From: Dichomitus squalens LYAD-421 SS1
Lineage: Eukaryota; Basidiomycota; Agaricomycetes; Polyporales; Polyporaceae
Assembly: GCF_000275845.1 (NCBI RefSeq)
Contig: NW_006766886.1
Span: forward strand, 1,045,245 to 1,109,244
Length of the DNA: 64,000 nt
Direction of reading: 5' to 3'
Within the stretch, counting starts at the first letter, position 1. Each line of letters starts with the position of its first letter. Both the position numbers and the translations under genes were made by a program. Below, in pieces: positions 23,649 through 34,628 of this stretch. Below the pieces are notes generated by a model that worked only from the letters and a program-made list of their open reading frames with translations, was not told where the DNA came from and searched no databases.

Positions 23649-25686
23649 AGTTTAGGAATCAGATAGAGAGTATACAGAGATGGTACATGTAGAGAGCTGA
23701 TCGTCGTAATGGGTCGTGAGTGGAGGATGGAGCTCTGGAGCCTGGAGCAGCGAACTCCCTGGTTCTGCCCATGCCCAGAACGCGGCGCCACCATAGCCGC
23801 CCGCTCCTTATTTGTCTTTGTTATGATCACAAGCCATCGCCCCCAACCAGCTCCTCCGACCTCCTGCCCTTCTCCAACATATTCAATCGCAAGCAAGGGA
23901 CATCAGATCCGCGACGTATGTACTCTACAGGGTTTACCCGGTAAAATTTCCAGGCAAATCAGCACAATCCCTACCACTCCAGTACTATGCCGAGACTCAT
24001 GCAAACATCACAGGCGCGGCCAACTCCTCCGCTAATCTGATCAGAAGACCTATATCAGCACCAGCGGCGGATAAAGCAATTAATACATCATGAACTCTTG
24101 AGACGGCGAACGGATGTGCGAGAGGGAACTCGAATGCAGACGGCGAAGCTGCCAAGGCGGTCGCCCCTCTGCCCTACCGACTCGAGCGGCAGAACGAGCA
24201 CAGCAAATTCTCGAAGCACTCTAGGTAAAAGGACACCCAGATACTAACCTGCTAGTTGAGGGCGTACTAAGGTGCCTCAGAGCGCAAACGCACTCTCCCA
24301 AACCGGACACGCCGTTGAAAACCTCCCCGCTCTGCGCAGCGCAGCGCGACGATCGCTTGCTGACGTTCGCTAATGCACCCTGGTACAGCTCCCTAGCGTA
24401 CGACACGCAGAGTCTGTCGGGTTTCGCAGCGGGGTCTTCCTGCCCTCGCTTGGACTTCGACACCTTGCAGGACGCGGGCGGGCGCGGCGCGCTCATGCTC
24501 CACCGCCTCGGGGCTGCAAGGGATTTTGAGCCTTTTGAGCAACAAGCAAACCAACACTCTGCTGGCTGCGGCTGGCTCACTGAGCTTACTCTGACCTAGC
24601 CCGCTGTCATCATCAATGCCCTCATATTCATCTGGAGTCGGTGTACGAAGATAATCGTACGGATGTCATCTGAGAGATGGACGGTCCTTGGGTGGTCCTA
24701 AACAGTGCATGAACACCTCGCTGGAGCGGTGATGCATACTCTGTAATACGACATTGGCATGAGCCAACTACACATTTTGAAGCTTGTGTTTATCTTTCAG
24801 TCTGAGCTTTAGATAGCGTGCAATGTTCTTGACTTGCCTGCACCGAGGAATAGGCTTCAGCGAGCCTGATGAATGTGCGTGTTCTGATTGTGATGCATGA
24901 TGCTCACCCCCTCCTCCGTGTTTCAAGCATTCGCCACTTTGGGCCACCACCGACTTATCTTCGCCCAGGCGGACGCACAAACTCTGCAGGATAAGTTCTT
25001 AGGTGGCGTCGAGGAGAAATTGCAGCTCTGAACACGCCTTTACTAACCATTAGACCGGACGCCTGGCATTGCCTCGAAACCGTGGGTGGATAGTTCCGCA
25101 CGACATCCAAGCCCGAGGACGCAACTATTGGCATACCGTTTCCTCACAGTACGAGAATATTCACTGTTAATCGGGCTGATGGATAAGTTCGATGTCTGTC
25201 ACGTACCTGGGGCTCTCTGAGTTAAGTGGAGCATGTTTCTGGAGACGAAGTGCAGGAAACCTGCCGGTTCTACAGAATTCATACCCGCACGGCGAGAATG
25301 GTTCCGGTATTCATGGTTTGCCTTGGCTATTGGAGCAGCACAACAGCCGTCTGCTTCCTCCTGCATGAAATCGTGGAATATCACAAACCGCTTAGGAAGA
25401 ACTTGTGTACAATGTACACGGCGCGCTCCATTATCAATTGTTACAATTCATGATCAGCCGGACGACCTGGAAGATTCCTGATGAATAGAGACCGCAACCT
25501 GTAGCGTGTTTACCTACTGAATGTTGTGTTATGCGCTCGACATCGTGGCCACGTCCCGATACCACACACACGATTGGATAAAACGGACGGAGGGTATAAC
25601 AAATAAGTCTATCCTACTAATACTACATAATACAGATGCGATGTATGATACACATATTGCGCTAGAAGTCCAATGCAACGTACACC
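23649..25686. other. Intergenic region, no gene recognised
   Basis: It separates the kelch gene start from the 3' end of the DnaJ gene. It should hold the kelch gene promoter on its left side. No reading frame with a domain or splice pattern was found. Confidence 0.5.
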
Positions 25687-27188
25687 TTAACCAAGCACCT
25701 TCCGAATACCCTCCTTTTGCGCGGCGGTTAGCCTGTCAGGGAACACGACCTCCCACTTGACGATCATGTCACCCTTCTGCTTGACTGCACCCGCCTTCCT
25801 CACGGGCATGCCCTCCCCAGAGATCGTCGTCGTCTGCCCGGGCTTGATGATGCCCGCGGGAGGGGTGACCTGGATCTTCCGCCCGTCAAGGTGCTCCACG
25901 ACCTGCTTTCCAGCCGAACCGGTCAGCGCGTCGACGAGCGGGACCTTCACGGTAGCGATGAGGTCGTTGTTCTCGCGCGTGAACCGCTCGTGCGGTTTCT
26001 CCTCAACGACGAACACCAGATCCTGCGCCTCGCCATTCGGCTGCTCGTTGCCCGCGCGCGGGAAGCGGATCTTCGTCCCGCTCTTCCAGCCTGGGTGGAT
26101 CTGGATCTCGAGCACCTTGTCCTCCGTGCCCCCGTTCAGTAACCGCCGGCCGACCTTCAGATGCTTGGTCGTCCCCGAATAGAGGTCCTCCAGCGACACC
26201 TTGAGCGGCTTCGTGATTTCGGACGGCTGCGGGGGCGGTGGAGTCGACGTCGTTCTGTGCGGAGTTGAGCGGCCACGGGGCATGCCGCCTGGCATACCGC
26301 CCCCGCTGAAGAATGACCCGGACATGTCGTCATCTTCGTCGTCGAACATGCTCGAGCTCATCCGCGTCGACCGCGATCCACCGCCAGGGAAGCCCCCACC
26401 CATGCCGCCGAAGCCCATACCGCCGAGCCCGCCCATGCCGAAGATCTGTCTGGAGAAATAGAAAGTATGAGCAGGCGCGCCGACGCAGTTCCAGAGAAGA
26501 AATCGATTGCTTACTCGAAGATCTTGTTCGGGTCTGTGGGCGAGAAGCCGCCCCGACCGCCGCCGCCGCCACCACTGCTGAAGCTTCCTCCGGGGCCGGA
26601 GGTGAAGGTGAATGTAGTGCCTCCAGGGAAGCCACCAAAGCTCGAGAAGCCGCCGGGGCCCCCTGCGCCTTGTGGAGGCACTCCTCCACCCTTCAGACCC
26701 TCCTCGCCGAGCTGGTCGTAAATTGTTCTCTTCTGCTTGTCGCTCAGCACTTCGAAGGCCTCGGAGATCTGTAAAAGCATGTTAGCACCGTTCTAACGAC
26801 ACCTATACTCCACGGAGCCCGAGGGTTATTGCAACCTGCAGAGGGGCCGTTCGGAGAAGAATTGGAGGACTAGAAGACTTGTATGACATACGTCCGCTTA
26901 TCTCCCTTACGATCCTTTACTGCAAGTTGTACGGCCTCCCAACTCACACCCACATGACTGAAACATGTGCATACCTCTTTGAACTTCTTAGCAGCCTCCT
27001 CTGAACCAGCATTACGGTCTGGATGCCACTTCAAGGCCTAATTCAAAGGAAGCATTCAGTACTCCGTTTCGCGATTCATTTACTCCATGCTTTCAAACGG
27101 CACTCACCATCTTCTTGTACGCCTTCTTGATATCATCCTCACTGGCGTCACGCGAGACACCGAGGAGTTTGTAGTAGTCTGTACCCAT
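25687..27188 (-). CDS. Class II Hsp40 (DnaJ) co-chaperone, Sis1-like
   Basis: Cytosolic and nuclear J-protein that delivers unfolded clients to Hsp70 and stimulates its ATPase. The model has 386 residues: exons 27188-27108, 27037-26975, 26768-26515 and 26449-25687, all in phase. The J domain occupies residues 1-72 with the HPD tripeptide at 32-34 (KWHPDRN). A Gly/Phe-rich region rich in GGF and GGG follows to about residue 190, with an acidic DDEDDD patch. The two C-terminal beta domains start at [17 protein letters not shown] and end at KEGIRKVLG. No CXXCXGXG zinc fingers are present, so this is class II (Sis1/DNAJB1 type) rather than Ydj1 type. It is transcribed divergently from the VTC1-like gene, and a heat-shock-element-like site lies 158 bp upstream of the start codon. 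Confidence 0.95.
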
Positions 27189-27557
27189 GATGATGTGTAG
27201 GGTAGCTCAGAATGCAGTCACAAAATAAGCACACGGTGAGAGTGAAAAGTCAGGGAGCAGTTTCGAGGGCGAGCTCGTCGTTTTATTCATGCTTGGTGCC
27301 ATTCTCGATCCTGCCAACACGCCGACGGACAACCCAGCCCTTGCCAGAACATCCTAGAAAGGGCTTCAGCCACAAGTGACGTCGTTCCCATCACTCCGCT
27401 TGAGTCTCAGCCATCTCCGCGAGGACAGCCCACGTGCCTTCAACGTTTATGTCATAGTGACATGTCACAGACGTTCGCGGGCCGGACGTCGTCCTCGCCG
27501 TTCAGGTCGCTCTCCACGACTTCTCCTTGCCCTCTGACGACGACCGCGACGACGACA
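27189..27557. promoter_or_regulatory. Shared divergent promoter of DnaJ and VTC1-like genes
   Basis: 369 bp separate the two start codons, which face away from each other, so one region must serve both genes. It contains the heat-shock-element-like motif annotated at 27346-27360. An alternative in-frame ATG for the VTC1-like protein lies at 27462; if used, it would shorten the shared region to 273 bp. Confidence 0.5.
27346..27360 (-). promoter_or_regulatory. Heat-shock-element-like site
   Basis: The sequence AGAACATCCTAGAAA fits nGAAn-nTTCn-nGAAn with one mismatch (TCC for TTC) and correct 5-bp phasing. It lies 158 bp upstream of the DnaJ start codon, a gene class commonly driven by Hsf1. 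The match is seen; the function is inferred. Confidence 0.4.
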
Positions 27558-28540
27558 ATGGCGACGCCCAGACCCCCGCGCGAGTACAGTGACACTCAGG
27601 ATGACGACAGGCGCAACTCCATCTTCCGCAGGTCCTGGTATGCCATCACTGACATTCTCTCGCCGTTCTCCCCCTCCGCGCTCGCCTCCCTCCCCAAGAA
27701 GACCTTTGCACGTCGCCCCCGCTATACCCGCGCGGACAATGTCCCCGATGTACCGCAGAATGAGGACGGTCAGATGCCAACCGTCCGCGACTATCATGCT
27801 ATCAACCACGTCCCCCCGCAAGTCCGTGTTCCCAAGAAAATAGCTACTCCGATCAAAGTGGAGGGCAAAGTCTGGTTTGCGAACGAGCGCAGTGCGTCGT
27901 GCATTCGTACAAGACGCTCTAATCTGTAGTCTTATATATTTTGCATCATCGCAGCGTGGATATCATATCTTCAGACTGCCGTTCTGATTGGAACGCTTGC
28001 GCTCGGGCTGTTCAATGCGTCGAAGGATGATGTTGCCAGGAATTTCGCGTACGCGTATGCTGCGTTGAGTGTCGTTGTGCTCGTGCGTAAAGTATCTTGG
28101 TACCTACATCTGGTATAGTCGGCTCAACTCGCGGCCGGTTTAGATATACGGTTATGCTCTATACCAACATCGGATTACCATGATCCGCCGACGCGATCCC
28201 GGCCACTTTGGTTAGTTCGATAACATAGTGATACCATTGAGACTCGGGACTCATCTCTCTGGCTTCTTCCAATTCTACAGACCAGATCACAGGTCCGGTG
28301 CTCATCAGCGCATTTCTCTTCTTCGCCGTGCTTGCCAACTTTGTTGTACGAGGTGAGCGAATAAGTTAGCCTCAGTCTTATCATATACTTTGAGGACTCA
28401 CGTAGTCCTTCTGGACGTTCCTTGCAGTACGTGAGCTGTAAGTGCTGTATGGCCTTGCTACTTGACTTCACACTCAACGATGGTTCCTGTCGTTCAGGCA
28501 GAGGAAGAATATCCCGACCGGGCTGCCCTTTGTGCTCTGA
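27558..28540 (+). CDS. VTC1-like DUF202 membrane protein
   Basis: Predicted small subunit of the vacuolar transporter chaperone (polyphosphate polymerase) complex, in the vacuolar or other endomembrane. The model has 217 residues in six exons: 27558-27891, 27955-28082, 28144-28210, 28281-28352, 28428-28437 (10 nt) and 28498-28540. All phases close. The C-terminal half is the DUF202/VTC1 domain: TWISYLQTAV for the first span (about 114-134), a second span from FAYAYAALSV ending at YGYALYQHRIT, the conserved MIRRRDPGHFD loop, and a third span (PVLISAFLFFAVLANFVV). The protein ends VRELQRKN...LPFVL. About 110 N-terminal residues are polar and precede the domain, whereas yeast Vtc1 has essentially only the three-span domain. 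There is no SPX or catalytic tunnel domain, so it is not Vtc2/3/4. An in-frame ATG at 27462 could add 32 residues. Confidence 0.88.
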
Positions 28541-31500
28541 ATGTCTAGGCATCATCTTCAGTCGTTCGGCACCCTGACCGGTGTGAACACTTCACGTATC
28601 AAACGTCGTCAGCTGCTCTGTCAATTCACATGCTATGTATCGATACTGGCTCCGCAATTTTACTTCTTTGACGTTCCTGCCTAATGTTACATTGCACATG
28701 GCATTATGCTTTGCTCACTCCTCGTGGCCCTCGACGTAGGTGATCGGCTCTCAACCAGGTCCGGGTATGCTGCTCAAGTCTTCTTGGACCGCCGCAAGGT
28801 CAAAGGGTTCTGCCGTCAGAGAAGAATTCCCGGTCGTGGGGCGCTAGGGCGGTAAGTGACCTACACCCTAGCTTCTCTGTCTGTTGACAAGATAGGGTTC
28901 ATTTATCGGGCCATGGGGGTATACCTTTCACATCAAGGCATTCATGCGCAGCCTGAAAACACAGACTGCGCGAACATGAACAAGAGCGACGAGACATACT
29001 ACCGATTAAACACAGTCGGACATTCCCGACACGGAAATCACTTCAATATACCTCATAGTGCCTACCTCCCTCACAATACACAAGTGGGAATACGTGTTTC
29101 GAGACAGCCTCGCTTTCGTCGGTGTCTTGCCGTACCGTGTAACGCCATTGCGAAATGCTGCAGCCGGCTTCTGACCGAGCGGACGTCTAGTTTCTATGCT
29201 TGGATTTCCCCTCCAACACGGCGTCTCACCCGCCGTATAGGGACTAGTGTCTACCAGTACGTCCCCGTCATCTTCGCATTTTCTTGAGCGTCTCTATTGC
29301 GCACTAGATACTGACCAAACGCGGGGATATTGTGGCATCGTAGATAAGGCGTATTCCATTCTCTGCCGCGACTACGGTGCCGGCGTGCATCAGTCTCGTG
29401 GCTATGGGCGTTCGGCGGGGAGTCTATGCCGTTTGACGGTGGACCCTTATTCTCCTCAGCAGAGACGCCAGGTGCACGGAAGGTACATTGTGTCCTCCAT
29501 TGTATAATCAGCGTCTTACCTCGTGCTCGGCCTGCAACTGACTCCGACCCAGGTCGCATGGATATCCCTCGCTACATCGCCGAGCTCGTCCGAACGGCAG
29601 TGGCATGCCGTCAAGATTTCTTGACAGTCTGTGGGCAATGCCATTCCATCGTTCCCGATGTTCTTCCGGAAGTTCGAGCATGAATTCTCAGCCTGCGACC
29701 GACAATGCCCGATATCCCGTCTTGCGCACGGACGTGCGGCCATGACCACCGCTATTTTTGCTTGCATCGCGCGCAGTGTGCGCTCTCGCCCGGACGTACG
29801 TACGCGGAGCAGCGGGTGCGTAATCGTGGCGGCTCTACCACTGATGCCGGCTTCATTGGCGAATAGAGCAGAAGACGCCTTTGCAGGACGAAAATGCTGG
29901 ATTCGGCAGTGTGGTGACTGCAGGGTGATCCATGCGGTCGGTCCTCTTACCATTCTTCATCGTCATTCATTCCTTACTGTAGCGCCCGACGAAAGGGACA
30001 TGTAGTCGCTATAAACTCTCATACAGATAGTTCACGACCTCATCTCTGCCACATCCGCATCCATCATGCATGATTGTCACTGCACACGAAGCTTGCGGAC
30101 ACTTGGCGTCACGGGCTGGGGCGGTGAACGGCAAGTCTAATTCAGGAATGCTCGCAATCGTTTGAGTGCTAAATGTGTGGACGCAGCCCTGCCACTCATC
30201 TCCCAACCTGGCTGTTCGCCTACCCTATCCACCAGCCTCGCCGTTGATCGCTACCGATAAAGACATCCCTATTCACTACCCTGGTGTCCATTCGACGCCC
30301 CCGCGGTTGCGAGTTCGCGATCTGGTCCCTCCTCAGCGTCAGGGGAACCGCGAGGTTATGCCCCCCTGACACGCATTGATCAGCATTGTTCTGCGCAGCG
30401 GCAGGACAGTGACCAACGGTCATTCACTCTGCCTTGTAAAGTCTGCTGTTCGACAGCGTCAGGTTCAGCGGATGTGAGTCCCTGAATGGTATTGCCAAAC
30501 ACCATCTCCGTTGCCCGGTTACATCTAATTGACGGGTACTTGCCATTGGAATTTTCTTTTGCACTCCAGCATGAAAGTGAAGTAATGCATATCGAGGAAT
30601 TATGGTTGGCTCCGCTGAAGCATGGCGACCGCTCCATGATCACAAAGTACTGTGGTCTATAGAGTCTCCTTGTTCATCTGCCAGCTTCATCCGATATCTT
30701 TCCGAAGCGATTGCTGTAGTACGGTCCATATCCGTTGACAGGAGCCTAGGTTCAGGACACATCGTACCTTACTCGTCACCAAGGAAATCATGCGCCAAGC
30801 GCGCCTTTCACTGACCTGGAACGTAAAGCTTCTCGTTATCTCTTGATGCGCTCCTCCGTTATTCTGCACCTTCCGCGCCCCTGACTATGTGGTAGGCAAC
30901 AGATTGTCAAACACCATATTGCGGTGATGGGCCTGCTATGTATACGCTGCGGATAATGCGAGGGTAAGTAATGAGTCAATTTCACATCTCTTTGCGCTGA
31001 TTGTACGGAAAGAATCATTGGTCAGACAACGCAACAAGCGACCAGTCTTGGAGCCCCTGGCTTCACGAGAAAGATCTGCACGACCTTCGGCTTATTCTCA
31101 AAGTCAAATTAGTCGCTCCAAAGCTCCAACGAGAAGGTTTCAGGGCTGCTGATCTGAATGGGCGGTCCCCCTACATCAGATATTCCGTATGGCTCGTGGC
31201 CAGTTCGGTGAGGTCTGGTGCCGGAGGACCGCCTTCGTCGACCTGGCTTCCGCAGTCCTGAGAGGGTATGACGTATCCTATCCAACACACCGTTGCTTGA
31301 GCCTTCTATGACCATGCGGGGCTGAAACACCTTGTTCGAGACACAAGACTCCACGCGGGACACGTCGTTCTCGGGCCAGTAATTGACGGACAGACAGTTA
31401 CACGTAGATTGAACTGGGCACTAGAAGATGAGCACGCCGCGTAGACTGCTGAGGGTGATCTGCAAGCTCGTTGGCTCAATGGGGGACATCCCGACCTGCG

Positions 31501-34012
31501 CAGCCCGGGAGTACAATGCGTAGGAACAAGCCGCTATGAATGACTGGTCGGCAGGCTTATGCGGATGGGATACTAGGGTCCGCGGTTCGGGACGGCGTCC
31601 GGGTCTCGGCCGTCTCTGTAGCCATGAACTGACTTCCATGAGAGATACGAACGGAGATGATTTGGGGGAACGACAGGCACTACGAACGAATGGTCGTAGA
31701 GTGTGCAATGGCCCCCCTGGGTCCAATACAGTAATGCACTACGGGGTTATGATGGTATGCCCTTTGGGCTTGGGAAACACGAGACCGTGAGACGGGGCAG
31801 GACAAATCGGCCGCAACAGTACCCAGCAACGCTCGGTTCCTTAAGGCACGAACCAGTAAGAAAGTGTATGATGCTCGAGACTCCACACGCATCCCATGAG
31901 CACGGTACGTTCCTGCTACCCTATTTGTATATCCCGTCCCGCTTTCCCTACAGCCATTAGGATAGACGACCCAGCGCAAAGGTCCTCCCTCGTACCAAGT
32001 CGCAAGGACGGCCGTGCCAGCATCTATGTAGCAAAGCCGCCCAGCGACCGCCTTTGAGGATGCCGTAACCGGTGCCAAAGCCTGGGTGCGCTAATGAACC
32101 AGACGCATAGCCGCGGGATCGCATCTTGGCAGGAGTGTAATGTGCCATACGGTCGAGGCCATAGCCGCAGGCACTCCTGGCAAAGAAGCCAAGGCAGGCG
32201 AGACCACCATGTGAGTGTGAGAGGCTCAAGTACTACGGGAGAGGCACACTCGCCCGGGCGAAACGTCGAGGAGTCAAAATCATTCGGTGTCGCAATGCAC
32301 GGCTTCTGATACTGAACTGCAAAGGCCTGGTGGCAACAACTGATCCCGTAAGCGTTGTGGCGTGAGATGGGAGCACGAAGGAGAAAATAGCGTCAGCTCG
32401 CTACTCCGTTCCGATGCCCCCCAAACGCAGCGGGCGCTGGCACGAGCAGTCGACCCGCTTCTGATCAAAGCGAGCCGGGCGTGAATGCCAACCTGCCAGA
32501 CACGCACGTCCAAACCCTCCATCGCACCAGAAGGTGGGGGAGCAGTTGTTCGTGATCGCAGCGGGACGCGATCTCCGCGGGGCACCCGTCCTTCCCTGAG
32601 TTTTATGACAGTCCTGCGGCGCTGACGCATTAAGGGACTGTCTTCTGGGCCAAGTCCCCCAGATTGCGCCCAAAAGGGATCGATGTTCAGCGGGAGCAGC
32701 AATCTGGAGCAGCTATGTATATCGAAAGTCAGCGAGTCTATCAGAGCTCACTGGGAAGTCTGGGCGAGACCAAGCGGACTTTGCTTCTCGCTCCTGCGGT
32801 CCGCCGTCGACGTCGGGTGCCAGGCGTGCCTCGTGAGCAGAAGTCCCTATCTCAGCCGTGATTGCTCTCATATGCGCACCTCTGTATTCATTCATCCCCC
32901 TCTGCCCGGCTACGTCCGAGCTGTGAAAGGCGTGAGAGCCATCGGGTGCGTTGTTGGTGCGCGCTGCCCGAATCGGAGGAGACAGAAAGCACCGGAACGG
33001 AAACTTGATCATATATCAGCCGTGGTGCTTTCAATAACAGAATAACAGCCGAAAGGACGACATAACAGAATACCAGAAGGCTTCGGACGCTGTAGCTGCG
33101 CCTCGTTAGGCTGCGTTGGGGGTGTCAGCGCTGTTTGACAGACTCTACCTCGTGAGGCATGGGGCACGGTATGAAGCCGAGACCGGACGAGGAGCATGAG
33201 ACTCTCAAAGGCCGTCGTTTCCCCGCTATGGGCAGAAGGGACGAGCCCTCGGCGCGGCAGGAGGAGATTTGGACATAGAACGCACTGAATCCATCGATTA
33301 ACCTGCGTCAGTCATTCAAGCTCGTTGTCATATAGCGGACCTGATGTTGTAAACCTTCGCATCGTGTATGGTACCAGCACGGTTCGTGTCTCAGCAGCAT
33401 TACGTGGCGATGGCCTCGCTTCATGAAGACGCAGGGCAGGCATCGCCCAAGTACTGAGTTTCGGCATGACAGGAAACACGATCAGAATACAAGAGGCGAG
33501 TTGCTACCCAGGATGGGGGGGACATGTTCAGTCCGCCACCGTCTTGCGAACATGCCGGAGAAATGAGTCTGTCACGAATATGCAGTCGGGAACACAGTCG
33601 TATGGGCGGCAGTCAGCACACGGAGGTCGGAGTTGATCAAATTGGTAGCGATGGCGCCTATGAAGGTCGCTCTCTCTCCCACCTCATTCCTGACTTTCGT
33701 GACTGTTCATTATCCGTCACCTGTTCCGAGATACGCGAAGGTTTAGATTCTGGACAGGCCCTGCCCACGACGATCGGTGGAGCAGGGTATGCCCACGACG
33801 ATCGGTGGAGCAGGGTATGCCAAGTGAACACAATCTCAGTGCGACGATGCGATACAGTGGTCGACAAGGTACTATCTATACGTATAACTATACTCGAGAA
33901 CGATGTGCTAAAATACAGTGTCTAAAGTGATGCAGATGATACATGCAGACATGCATGGGCCGAGGGTCGAAGTGGTCCGAACGGAAAAATGGCTGGAGGC
34001 GCCGGGCCACAG
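28541..34012. other. Gene-poor region of 5.5 kb
   Basis: No supported gene. Short frames occur on both strands without domains, without a coherent exon series and without recognisable transposase or reverse transcriptase. The only clear structure is a 28-bp perfect tandem duplication at 33763-33818. The region looks compositionally more even and less GC-rich than the coding blocks on either side. Confidence 0.5.
33763..33818. repeat. 28-bp tandem direct duplication
   Basis: Two perfect adjacent copies (33763-33790 and 33791-33818) of a unit starting GCCCACGACGATCGG. It lies about 195 bp beyond the stop codon of the small gene ending at 34013. It looks like a recent slippage duplication. Confidence 0.85.
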
Positions 34013-34628
34013 CTAGGGATAGTGGCTGGACGGCACAGGTACGTCCGTGGCAACGATGGCCAATTTTACGATGCGTCGGCTGTCGAAGGACGGGTCGGAC
34101 GACTCGGATTCGATCCTGGAGAGCGCGCGGAGTTGGGTGTCGGAGACGATCAGTCCCAAGACGCAACGCTACCGAGGCTTCGTCACTCACTCGACGTTCA
34201 CAGACTTATGGCGCTCGAATAGTGCGAGCGTGGACGACCCAGGAAGGGGCTTCCTGACGTTCCTGATCACGTAGTATCCTCCCAGCATCCCGTTCTGCGG
34301 ACGAGGGGGAGAGAAGGCGCGAGCACGAGGTGAGAAACACTGTTCGAGCTTGTATGAGATCACACGCCTATGAACTCACTCGGTTGGAGCCGTCCCGTGG
34401 GACCTCGACTGCGTTCAGCCAGTCTACGTTCAGGCAGAACCCAGAGGACTGGAGCATCGCGAGCACAATCTTCTGGAGCCCGACGCGAGGGAGCGGGGAG
34501 CCGTTGAACGTGAACTCCAGTCGCTGGGAGAAGGTCTCGTCCAGCGCTTGGAGGCAGTCACGCTCGGACTTGGCCTCGAACACCCTCTTGATGTGCTCAA
34601 TTGACCACGAGTAGAAGGTGGAGAGCAT
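34013..34628 (-). CDS. Small protein, possibly NTF2-like fold
   Basis: 151 residues in three exons: 34628-34380, 34294-34191 and 34115-34013, in phase throughout and with good GTGAGT donors. The start MLSTFYSWSIEHIKRVFEAK is amphipathic and helical. A motif CLQALDETFSQRLEFTFNG follows, then QKIVLAMLQSSGFCLNVDW, then a beta-rich second half (MLGGYYVIRNVRKPLPGS, LALFERHKSVNVEIE, RRIVKLAIVATDVP). Helices followed by a curved sheet suggest an NTF2/SnoaL-type cone fold; that is inference. I cannot name an ortholog. A TATAAAA box 88 bp upstream and clean splice junctions argue that the gene is real. There is no signal peptide or membrane segment. Confidence 0.65.
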
